Assembly (NCBI GenBank): GCA_965248395.1
Contig: OZ252103.1
Coordinates: 868,001 to 932,000 of the forward strand
Length of the DNA: 64,000 nt
Source of the DNA: JAAXHH01 sp965248395
Lineage (GTDB): Bacteria; JAAXHH01
Direction of reading: 5' to 3'
Shown here: positions 9,714-17,494 of the stretch, in pieces
How the letters are laid out: each line of letters opens with the position of its first letter
Position numbering within the stretch: the stretch's first letter is position 1
The notes under the pieces: generated by a model
Seen by the model: only the letters and a program-made list of their open reading frames with translations
The model's database searches: none
What the model was told of the DNA's origin: nothing
Translations under genes and position numbers: made by a program

Positions 9714-11330
9714 ATGCGCAATATCCTTCTCGCAGCCCTTCTGCTTTCCACTCCTTTATTAACGGACACCGGTCCAAACCTCACGTTCATACCCGCAGTC
9801 CGGCAGGATGATGCACCCAGACAACTGTCGCCGGAGGACGAGGATCGTCTGCTCAACGACGTGATGTATTTCCGTCAGCAGATAGAGAACAACAAAAGCG
9901 AGCCGGACAACTACTTCAATCTGGGCCTCGCCGCCATTTCGCTGGATAAACTGGCCACGGCCGAAGCGGCGTTTGTGGTGGTCACCAGGTTACGCCCCCA
10001 GGATGTGGATGCCCATTTCAATCTGGGCACGATCTACGCCCGCCAGGAACGGTTCGACGAAGCAATCGACGCTTTCAGTCTAGTCGTTGAAATGGATCCA
10101 GAACGCACCGAACCGTACTATAACCTGGGCCAGGCTTACCAGCTTTCTGGCATGCTGGTGGAATCGATCAAATCGTTTGTTCAGGCTACGACGCTCGACC
10201 CCGACAACAGCCTGTTTCATTACAGCAGGGGAACCACGGAAGAGAAACTGGGTGCTTTGACGGAGGCTGCTGTTTCATATTCAAACGCCGCCTCCATCGA
10301 CCCGGATAATGTCAACGCGCGATATGCGTTGGGACGCGTGCTGTTGGATCAGCGAAAATTCCAGGAGGCACGGGATGCCTTTCGCGAGGTGCTGCGCGTA
10401 GATCCCCGTATGGCCAAGGCGTACAGCCAGCTTGGTGTGATCGCACTGAGCGAAGGAAGAATCGATGGGGCGATTCAGGCCTATGAGAATGCGTTGCGTA
10501 TTGATGAAACATCCGTAGAGGCAATAGCGGGGCTGGCCCAATCCTTGTTGCGGTCGGGGCAGGCCGAAGAGGCAGTAGCGGTTTACCAGAAAGCCGTGGC
10601 CATGGATCCCGAATCGGCGGGCTTGCAGTACAATGCCGGCACGGCCTATGCGGGCGCTCAACGCCATGAAGAAGCGCTGGCAGCATTTTCAAGGGCCATT
10701 GAACTCAACCCGGAGAATCCCGAGCCCTATCTTGCAATCGGAAACTCACTTAACGTGTTGGGCAGACAGGACAACGCCAAACAGTTTCTCGAAACGTTTC
10801 AGCGGCTCAACACGTTCAAGGAGGAGCTGTCGCAGGCGGAATCCCTGGTACGACTTAATCCGCGTGTGGCGGAGGTACACTACAACATGGCAACCGCCCT
10901 GACCCGGCTGGGTCGGTACGAGGATGCCGTCAGCGAGTTCAGGATCGCTACGGAACTGGCGCCTCGTTTCGTGCACGCCTATAACAATCTGGGCATTGCC
11001 TATATGCAGCTTGGCCTGTTTGAAGAAGCCCGCGGCGCCTACCAGCAATCTATCCTGCTGGATTCGACCTTTGTAGACGCCTATACGAACCTGGCATGGC
11101 TCTACACCGAACACGGAGAGAATCTGGACCGCGCCCTGGAACTGGCCGACAAGGCGGCCAGGATCGCTCCTACAGCCGTCTCCTTCGAAACCCTGGCCAT
11201 TGTACGGAACGCGAGAGGGAACTACGCCGGGGCGGACGAGGCGATAAAGGATGCGATGCGCATTGAACCGGATAACGCGATATTGCAGAAGCGATGGGAG
11301 CAGATCAGGAAGGATAGAGTCGGTTCATGA
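9714..11330 (+). CDS. Exported tetratricopeptide-repeat protein
   Basis: 538 residues with a short hydrophobic N-terminus (MRNILLAALLLSTPLL) that reads as a signal peptide. From about residue 50 to the end there are roughly thirteen 34-residue TPR units, with the usual pattern of Asn/Tyr-Leu-Gly, Ala and Pro at helix ends (DAHFNLGTIYARQERFDEA, EPYYNLGQAYQLSG, HYNMATALTRLGRYEDA). TPR solenoids are protein-interaction scaffolds and no catalytic domain is present. Its stop codon lies within the next frame's first possible ATG (11327), so this gene and the propeller lipoprotein are co-transcribed. It probably acts as a periplasmic assembly partner for neighbouring exported proteins; this is inferred from context only. 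Confidence 0.85.
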   Translation: MRNILLAALLLSTPLLTDTGPNLTFIPAVRQDDAPRQLSPEDEDRLLNDVMYFRQQIENNKSEPDNYFNLGLAAISLDKLATAEAAFVVVTRLRPQDVDAHFNLGTIYARQERFDEAIDAFSLVVEMDPERTEPYYNLGQAYQLSGMLVESIKSFVQATTLDPDNSLFHYSRGTTEEKLGALTEAAVSYSNAASIDPDNVNARYALGRVLLDQRKFQEARDAFREVLRVDPRMAKAYSQLGVIALSEGRIDGAIQAYENALRIDETSVEAIAGLAQSLLRSGQAEEAVAVYQKAVAMDPESAGLQYNAGTAYAGAQRHEEALAAFSRAIELNPENPEPYLAIGNSLNVLGRQDNAKQFLETFQRLNTFKEELSQAESLVRLNPRVAEVHYNMATALTRLGRYEDAVSEFRIATELAPRFVHAYNNLGIAYMQLGLFEEARGAYQQSILLDSTFVDAYTNLAWLYTEHGENLDRALELADKAARIAPTAVSFETLAIVRNARGNYAGADEAIKDAMRIEPDNAILQKRWEQIRKDRVGS

Positions 11331-11356
11331 ACCAAATATACTGGAAGGAGAAGCGG

Positions 11357-12490
11357 ATGAGGTGGGTGAAGTCCGGGGTGTTGCCGTTCCTGGCGGTGGC
11401 AGCACTGGTGTCGGGTTGCGGCGACGAGAGAGATGATGGGATGTGGCGTGGCAGAATAGAAGTGGTCGCGGGTGCCTCGAGGGTAATCAGCGACGCGCCT
11501 ATCCTGCACGCACCCGATCAAACGGCAGATGTAGCACTTGTAGAAAACCTGGTGATTGACGGGCGTGGGGATCAGACCTTTTCCTCGGTCTTCGGGATTA
11601 CCACGGACCGTAACGGAAACATCTACGTTGCCGATTCGGAACAAAAACACATTCTCAAGTTTGACGAAGCCGGTACGTTTCTGACGTCAGTAGGGTCGGA
11701 CGGCGTAGGACCGCTGCAGTTCAAGTCCCCTGTAGATATGGTTCTGGATGACGCGGGGCGACTCTATGTGGTGGACGCCGAACTCGACCGGGTTACGGTA
11801 TTCAATCCAGACCTGTCCTTTGCGGACATCTGGGCCACGCAGGTCACCAAGCCCCGCCGCATCCGCATCGATGCCGAGGGCAACGTGCTCGTATTCGTCA
11901 TTACGCAGCATGACCTCATTTACAAATTCAGTCCGAACGGAGAACCGATCGCCAAGTTCTACAATCCCAAGGAAATCATGCGCCGTGCCGGAACCCTCAA
12001 AGATTTTATCGCGTTTTCGGACGCGGCCATGGAAACGACGGAGGACGGGTACGTCATCGTTTCAGCGAGACACCCCTACTGGATTCGTAAATTCGACCGG
12101 GTAAATGGACTTCAGCTGGAATTCTACCGGACAACACCCTTTAGAATGGAACCAATGAAACGATGGGAGGCCGCATACAGTCGTCCACCTCCCGTTGGTA
12201 TTTCCGGCGGTCTTGCGGTAATGCCCGACGGACGGATCATGAATACGATTCAGTACCAGGAATTCGAACAGGTAGGACTCAACATGATGGGCATGCCCAG
12301 GTTGAAGATGACGAAGCTGGATCGGTGGTACGATTTCTTTACACCGGAAGGCAAGTGGGAAATGACGGCACAGTTCGACGTGACCGGCATTCCGATGCAT
12401 GTGGACCCGCAGGGTCGTATCTATTTCGCGGAATTGGAGGAAGATCGAATCGTAAGGTATTCTCTTGATTTTCCTGAGGAGTTGAACTAG
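11357..12490 (+). CDS. Six-bladed beta-propeller (NHL-type) lipoprotein
   Basis: About 377 residues. The frame is open from an ATG at 11327, but GGAAGGAG at 11343-11350 places the start at 11357, which puts the lipobox LVSGC about 20 residues in. The mature protein has repeated NHL/6-bladed propeller blades: ITTDRNGNIYVADSEQKHILKF, MVLDDAGRLYVVDAELDRVTVF, IRIDAEGNVLVF, and a last blade VDPQGRIYFAELEEDRIVRY. Such propellers bind ligands or proteins and some are hydrolases; no catalytic residues are evident. The stop TAG overlaps the GTG start of the next gene, so translation is probably coupled. Confidence 0.8.
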   Translation: MRWVKSGVLPFLAVAALVSGCGDERDDGMWRGRIEVVAGASRVISDAPILHAPDQTADVALVENLVIDGRGDQTFSSVFGITTDRNGNIYVADSEQKHILKFDEAGTFLTSVGSDGVGPLQFKSPVDMVLDDAGRLYVVDAELDRVTVFNPDLSFADIWATQVTKPRRIRIDAEGNVLVFVITQHDLIYKFSPNGEPIAKFYNPKEIMRRAGTLKDFIAFSDAAMETTEDGYVIVSARHPYWIRKFDRVNGLQLEFYRTTPFRMEPMKRWEAAYSRPPPVGISGGLAVMPDGRIMNTIQYQEFEQVGLNMMGMPRLKMTKLDRWYDFFTPEGKWEMTAQFDVTGIPMHVDPQGRIYFAELEEDRIVRYSLDFPEELN

Positions 12491-13017
12491 TGCGCGGAAT
12501 CTTAACGGTGTTCCTTCTGGTGATCGCGGCCCTGGCTTGTGGTTCGGCGCCTGACGATGACAAGGTGGCCGGTGGTACTTTCGTTGGCTATACATTCTCG
12601 GAACAGGCCGTGGTTGACGCCGCCATAGAAATGGAGGCCGGGTATACGCTGACCTTCAAGGCCTACGATCTCGGCGGCGACGCCCGGTTTGTCGTTTACG
12701 TCCAGCGAGAAATATCGGGCGAATACTACGCGGGCGTCATTCGGCTGGGGATCGAAGATCCGCATGGAAACGTATACACACACTACCACAGCGCCGAAGC
12801 CGAAGCTATAGACAGGCCGATCACGTGGACACGTCGGGTTTCGGGCGTACATAACGTCGAGGTCGAGTTCTCGGTGCGCGGAGATGAGAAAACGCGCGCC
12901 ACCTTCGAGGTTCCATTGATCAGGGAACCGGTTTCGGGTTTTCTCGTCATTGGAATCAGCCTGGGTTTCCTGGTTCTCGTGGGCATAGCCGTAGTACTGA
13001 TCAGAAAACGCAGTTGA
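12490..13017 (+). CDS. Small lipoprotein with C-terminal transmembrane helix, unknown function
   Basis: 175 residues starting at a GTG that shares its first base with the upstream stop. The N-terminus (MRGILTVFLLVIAALAC) ends in a lipobox-like ALAC. A beta-rich, Asp/Gly-containing luminal part follows (KVAGGTFVGYTF, GVHNVEVEFSVRG, ATFEVPL), then a C-terminal helix (FLVIGISLGFLVLVGIAVVLI) and a basic tail RKRS. The layout of a beta domain before one terminal helix is loosely like eukaryotic emp24/GOLD proteins. That is only an architectural resemblance. Its stop overlaps a possible TTG of the next gene. It is tightly packed between a propeller lipoprotein and a CRTAC1 lipoprotein. Confidence 0.7.
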   Translation: MRGILTVFLLVIAALACGSAPDDDKVAGGTFVGYTFSEQAVVDAAIEMEAGYTLTFKAYDLGGDARFVVYVQREISGEYYAGVIRLGIEDPHGNVYTHYHSAEAEAIDRPITWTRRVSGVHNVEVEFSVRGDEKTRATFEVPLIREPVSGFLVIGISLGFLVLVGIAVVLIRKRS

Positions 13018-13064
13018 CAGACGCTGGTCGGAGCGCATGGACGCTGGAAGGGATCGGTAGTCTC

Positions 13065-14822
13065 ATGCATGCTATATTCCGGGATTCGGCGTCCCCGTGC
13101 CCCCAGGTTGCGGTACTTCTCCTCTTCTCCCTTACCCTCCTTGCCTGCGACCGTTCCGCCAATCAGCCGGAAGCGGTCCGGCCGGTCGTTCAGTTCACGG
13201 ACATCGCGTCGGCTTCCGGGATAACGTTCCGCCATACCAACGGTAAATCGGGCCGGTACTACTTCCTGGAAACGGTCGCGTCCGGTGGTGGATTCATCGA
13301 TTTCGACGGGGACAGCGACCTCGATATCTACCTGCTGAACGGCGCGGCCATACCGGGTTTTGTGCCGGACCAGCCTATATCCAGCGTCCTTTATCGAAAC
13401 GACGGGAACGGATCATTCACGGATGTGACCGACCAGGCCGGTGTGGGCAATGTCGGCGGTTACGGGATGGGTATGGCCGTGGCGGATTACGACAACGACG
13501 GCGATGACGATCTGTTCGTTACGAATTACGGAGAGAACATCCTCTATCGTAACGAGGGGGGCGGGGTTTTTGACGACATGACTGGTCAGGCAGGGTTGTC
13601 GGTACCGCGCAATCCCTTGTTTTCTACCAGCGCGGCGTTCCTGGACTACGACCGGGACGGCCACCTGGACCTGTACGTCTGCGTGTACGTCGAATTCAAC
13701 TTCGACACCAACAAGCGATGCTCCAGGGACGGCATCCAGTCCTACTGCGGACCGGATATCTACGAGGGCGTGGCCGACCTGTTGTATCGCAACAACGGCG
13801 ACGGGACCTTTTCCGATGTTTCCACGGAGGCGGGCATCGCCAATCCGAACGGAAAAGGACTCGGGGTCGTGGCCGGCGACTACGATGGCGACGGGTGGAC
13901 GGATATATTTATCGCAAACGATCTGACGCCGGACTTCCTTTACCGGAACAACGGTGACGGCACGTTTACGGACCAGGCTTTGTTGGCGGGCGTGGCCTAT
14001 GGCGAGGATGGCGTTGCCCGGGCGGGCATGGGGGTTGATTTCGGAGACTACGACCGGAATGGGTCCCCCGATATCTACGTAACGAATTTCTCCCTGGAGC
14101 CCAACTCGCTGCACCGGAACAACGGCAATGGGACGTTCACCGAAACCACTTTCGGCGCGGGGGTGGGGAATCCCACGCTCCTTTTTCTCGGTTTCGGCAC
14201 GGCCTTCAAGGACTTCGACCACGATGGATGGCTGGACCTTTTTGCCGCCAACGGCCATGTGATCGACAATATCTCCCTCTTCGATCCCACGATCACCTAT
14301 GTGCAGACCAATCAACTGTTCCGGAATGACGGGGATGGGCGCTTCACCGACGTAAGCGTTCGCGCCGGCGCGCCTTTCCAGGTTGAGCGCGTTCACCGCG
14401 GTGCGGCTTTCGGTGACGTGGACAACGACGGCGACATCGATATCCTGGTTACCACCGTGAACGACGTCCCCCTGTTACTGCGCAACGACGGGGAAGACGG
14501 GTCCGGAGGGATAGGCGGGTCCGGCAGTCTGCTCGTTTCCACTGAGGGTGTCCGCAGCAACCGCAACGGTATCGGAGCACGGGTCACCGTGGTCACGAAC
14601 GCCATGCGCCAGCGCCGCGAGGTCCGGAGCGGATACAGCTACCTGGCGGCCAATGATCTCAGGGCGCATTTCGGACTTGGAGAGTCCGCCGGGGCGGATT
14701 CGGTCATCGTGGACTGGCCCAATGGCGCACGGGACGTCGTGGCCGGCGTCGAAGGCGGACAGTGGATCACGATCCGGGAAGGCGCAGGTATCGTCTTGCA
14801 AACGCCACTTCCTGTGCGTTGA
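13065..14822 (+). CDS. CRTAC1-family lipoprotein (FG-GAP/VCBS repeats plus ASPIC/UnbV domain)
   Basis: About 585 residues from the ATG at 13065. The frame extends back to a TTG at 13014, but only the inner start places the hydrophobic stretch and lipobox LTLLAC properly. FG-GAP/VCBS repeats fill residues 60-480, each with a Ca-binding-like Asp-rich loop (DFDGDSDLDIYLLNG, DYDNDGDDDLFVTNYGE, DYDRDGHLDLYVC). They are followed by a UnbV/ASPIC domain (GIGARVTVV, RSGYSYLAANDLRAHFGLG, VDWPNG). These proteins are exported beta-propellers of unknown ligand, common in this kind of genome. The last 56 bases overlap, tail to tail, the flippase gene on the other strand. Confidence 0.85.
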   Translation: MHAIFRDSASPCPQVAVLLLFSLTLLACDRSANQPEAVRPVVQFTDIASASGITFRHTNGKSGRYYFLETVASGGGFIDFDGDSDLDIYLLNGAAIPGFVPDQPISSVLYRNDGNGSFTDVTDQAGVGNVGGYGMGMAVADYDNDGDDDLFVTNYGENILYRNEGGGVFDDMTGQAGLSVPRNPLFSTSAAFLDYDRDGHLDLYVCVYVEFNFDTNKRCSRDGIQSYCGPDIYEGVADLLYRNNGDGTFSDVSTEAGIANPNGKGLGVVAGDYDGDGWTDIFIANDLTPDFLYRNNGDGTFTDQALLAGVAYGEDGVARAGMGVDFGDYDRNGSPDIYVTNFSLEPNSLHRNNGNGTFTETTFGAGVGNPTLLFLGFGTAFKDFDHDGWLDLFAANGHVIDNISLFDPTITYVQTNQLFRNDGDGRFTDVSVRAGAPFQVERVHRGAAFGDVDNDGDIDILVTTVNDVPLLLRNDGEDGSGGIGGSGSLLVSTEGVRSNRNGIGARVTVVTNAMRQRREVRSGYSYLAANDLRAHFGLGESAGADSVIVDWPNGARDVVAGVEGGQWITIREGAGIVLQTPLPVR

Positions 14823-16215
14823 AGAATCCGGTTGCGAACAGCGCCGCGGGGTAGGCTGCAATCAGAACGACCTCCAAGGGCCATGTGTTGCCGATAACGA
14901 CGCGCACCGTGTACAGCACGCCACACACGAAGATCACCTTGAGAAGCCGTATATACTCGTAGGGAATCGGGTAGTATCTTCGTCCGACCGCGTATAACCC
15001 GGCCACCATCACCGCGTAAGCGGACACCGACGCCGTGGCCGCTCCGTACATGCCGAGAACCGGGATCAGCCAGAGGTTCACCAGGATGCATACCAGGGCC
15101 GACGCGGCCGTAATGAACGGCAGCAGGACGGTCTTCTTCTCCAGATAGACGCCCACGGTCAGATTGACGTAGATCCCGTAAAGCACGTATGCCGCGAGGA
15201 GAATCGGGACCACGCCGACCCCTTCCCAGTACGATGCCTCGATGAGGGTGTAGCCCCCGAAGGACAGGCGGACCAGGTCGTCGATCAGGAAGGAAAGCAC
15301 CAGGAACACGCCGCCCGCTATGGCCAGGAAGTAGGTCATGACGCGTGCGAACAGCGGTTTGGGATTCTCCTCCTTGGAAGTTTCGAGGAAGAAGGGCTGC
15401 CAGGCCTGCCTGAACATCGTGACGAAGATGAGCATGCCAACCCCCAGCTTGCGGGCGGCATGGTAGATTCCCAGGATTTCGGTACCGCTCATCCGTTCCA
15501 GCATCAACCGGTCGATGGTTTCGATGATAATGATACAGGCGCCGGCGGGTACGTAGGGCAGGCCGAACTTCAGGAGCTGGCCCATGGTAGAACGAGACCA
15601 GGAGAAGGACACGTGCCTCAGCGTGATGCCGGCCAGGATGAGAAACACGATTCCCGAACCCGCGATGTTGCTGATCAGTATCCCTTGCAACCCCATGTCG
15701 AGCACGACGACGAGATAGCAGTTCCCGCCCAGCTCAATCAACACCTTCATCAGTTTGAGGGTGGCGAACAGCGTCGCCTTTCCTTCTCCGCGCAGCCGTG
15801 CGAACGGTATGGCGTTCAGGGCATCCAGCGCGAGGACCGCGCCGGCCAGTTGGATGTACGAAGTGAGGGAAGTAGAAACGGAAATAAAGGGCGCGATCCT
15901 GGCGGCGAACAGAACGATGACTACGGCGAGGCCCGTCGACGTGAACAGCATGGCGAGGTAGCCGGTACTCAGCGTTTCTCGCTTTCGTCCGTCGTCGAGC
16001 ACGTAAAATCGAAGAAAAGCCGAATCCATGCCGTACAGGAAGACGACGTTCGCCAGGGCGATAAAGGTGTACACGAGCCCGTAGTAGCCAAATTCTTCCA
16101 CGGGCATGACGTGGGTGTAAACCGGTACCAGCAGGTACGCCATGGACCTGCCGAGTACGTCGCTGAGTCCGTAAATCGCCGAGTGCGTGGTGAGTCGTTT
16201 GAGGCTCTGAAACAT
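14767..16215 (-). CDS. Polysaccharide/oligosaccharide flippase (MOP superfamily, Wzx-like)
   Basis: 482 residues, mostly hydrophobic, with 12-14 predicted membrane helices. The N-terminal part (SAIYGLSDVLGRSMAYLLVPVYTHVM, EEFGYYGLVYTF) is typical of the polysaccharide-biosynthesis / oligosaccharide-repeat transporters that flip lipid-linked sugars across the inner membrane. A central section (FGLPYVPAGACIIIIETIDR, GIYHAARKLGVGMLIFV) and the duplicated C-terminal half complete the fold. No glycosyltransferase or polymerase lies beside it, so the glycan is unknown. Its 3' end overlaps the CRTAC1 gene by 56 bases in convergent orientation. No clear Shine-Dalgarno precedes the ATG. Confidence 0.85.
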   Translation of the reverse strand: MFQSLKRLTTHSAIYGLSDVLGRSMAYLLVPVYTHVMPVEEFGYYGLVYTFIALANVVFLYGMDSAFLRFYVLDDGRKRETLSTGYLAMLFTSTGLAVVIVLFAARIAPFISVSTSLTSYIQLAGAVLALDALNAIPFARLRGEGKATLFATLKLMKVLIELGGNCYLVVVLDMGLQGILISNIAGSGIVFLILAGITLRHVSFSWSRSTMGQLLKFGLPYVPAGACIIIIETIDRLMLERMSGTEILGIYHAARKLGVGMLIFVTMFRQAWQPFFLETSKEENPKPLFARVMTYFLAIAGGVFLVLSFLIDDLVRLSFGGYTLIEASYWEGVGVVPILLAAYVLYGIYVNLTVGVYLEKKTVLLPFITAASALVCILVNLWLIPVLGMYGAATASVSAYAVMVAGLYAVGRRYYPIPYEYIRLLKVIFVCGVLYTVRVVIGNTWPLEVVLIAAYPAALFATGFFNAQEVAFARRYLRLPGS

Positions 16216-16585
16216 GGATCGTGGTTTGAGGACGGTCAGGGTTCTAGTTGCCTTGGGTGGGGATCGATGATCGCGTCGCCCGCGTAGCCCGCTCCGGGAA
16301 ACAGGAAGCCGGCCGACCTTGCTGGGCGTATGGACGCTATCGAGATACGGGGTTGATCATCATAATGGTACCGTTGACCGAAAGGGTCGTCAAGAATTTA
16401 CAGCTGCGTCGCGGCTGTTGGGTGCTACCTCGTCAACCGCTGCGGTCCCATACGGGTCGGGTTTCAATATTGCACGCGATAGACTACAAAAGGTTCGGTA
16501 TTGCACGTACTGTTCTTTATCTTGACGTGGATAGTGATGTAATTCGTCAGGGCACGATCATTCCGCATCAATAGCAGCCACGATC
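16216..16585. other. 370-nt divergent intergenic region
   Basis: This gap separates the flippase start (minus) from rlmB (plus) and must hold promoters for both. I see no open frame with a ribosome site, no tRNA and no hairpin terminator. A short direct repeat TATTGCACG occurs twice around 16470-16510, and TTGACG occurs near 16522, but without a good -10 at the right distance. I do not call a promoter here. Confidence 0.4.
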
Positions 16586-17329
16586 ATGTCAGAATTCATA
16601 TACGGACGGAATCCGGTCCGGGAAGCCCTTCGGTTGGGCCGCAGCCTCAACCGGATCCTGATTGCCGACGGCGTATCCCGCCAGGAAATCGCCGACATTC
16701 TGGACCTCGCCAGGGAGCGGGGCGTCGTGTTCCAGTTCACGGATCGACGCCAGCTGGACGGGTTGACCGATGGCCGGCACCAGGGTGTCATCGCCATGGT
16801 CGCCGGACAACAGTACGCGGAGCTGGCGGATATCCTGGCCTCGGCCCGGCGTTCCGGATCTCCCCCCTTTCTGGTTTTGCTGGACGGCATACAGGATCCC
16901 CACAACCTCGGCGCCATAATACGGACCGCCGACGCCGTCCGGGCCGATGGCGTCGTGATTCCCCGTCGAAACGCCGCGGGCTTAACCGCGGCTTCGGTCA
17001 AGGCTTCCGCCGGAACCAGCGCCCACGTGCCGGTCGCGCGGGTGGCGAACCTGAATAACGCCATGCAGACGCTTCGCGAAGAGGGTGTATGGCTCATGGG
17101 ACTGGCGGCGGACGGACCCTCCCTCTTTGACAAGGTGGACTATACCGTGCCGGTAGCGCTCGTCATCGGCGGGGAGGGCAAGGGGCTGCGTCCCCTGGTC
17201 CGAAGCAACTGCGACGAAGTGGTTCGGCTCCCTATCGCCGGACATGCGGATTCGCTCAACGCGTCCGTGGCCGCGGCCCTTGTATTGTACGAGGTATTTC
17301 GTCAACGACTCGGATCAGAGGGCGGGTGA
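16586..17329 (+). CDS. rlmB: 23S rRNA (guanosine-2'-O-)-methyltransferase, TrmH/SpoU family
   Basis: 247 residues, the usual length for RlmB, which methylates the 2'-OH of G2251 in the ribosomal P-loop using S-adenosylmethionine. The N-terminal substrate-binding domain (IYGRNPVREALRLGRSLNRI, HQGVIAMVA) precedes the SPOUT knot. All three SpoU motifs are present: DGIQDPHNLGAIIRTAD (about 103-119), GGEGKGLRPLV (about 196-206) and LPIAGHADSLNASVAAAL (about 216-233). It is a housekeeping gene with no obvious operon partner. The start has only a poor Shine-Dalgarno; the MSEFIYGRNPV start is the family norm. Confidence 0.92.
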   Translation: MSEFIYGRNPVREALRLGRSLNRILIADGVSRQEIADILDLARERGVVFQFTDRRQLDGLTDGRHQGVIAMVAGQQYAELADILASARRSGSPPFLVLLDGIQDPHNLGAIIRTADAVRADGVVIPRRNAAGLTAASVKASAGTSAHVPVARVANLNNAMQTLREEGVWLMGLAADGPSLFDKVDYTVPVALVIGGEGKGLRPLVRSNCDEVVRLPIAGHADSLNASVAAALVLYEVFRQRLGSEGG

Positions 17330-17392
17330 TGCCTGGGCGGGTAACGGCACATCAGAAGACCACACACCAGCCGTAGCGACGATACAAAACGG

Positions 17393-17421
17393 TTGACACG
17401 GCTGCGGCGAAGGGTTATGCT
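17393..17421 (+). promoter_or_regulatory. Near-consensus sigma-70 promoter of ppdK
   Basis: TTGACA at 17393-17398, a 17-nt spacer, and TATGCT at 17416-17421. The predicted transcript starts near 17428 and has a leader of about 65 nt before the ppdK ATG. The -35 box happens to read as an in-frame TTG codon, which is why a longer but false ppdK start exists. Confidence 0.8.
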
Positions 17422-17494
17422 ATCGCCTCTTGATTTTTTCTGCAAAACGACCCCAAGCCAAGCGTTGAACGGAGTAAAGGAGCACGGAAAAGCC

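Noticed and set aside
17393..17494. A 34-residue N-terminal extension of pyruvate phosphate dikinase
   Set aside because: Its TTG start is the -35 box of the promoter, so it would not be on the transcript.
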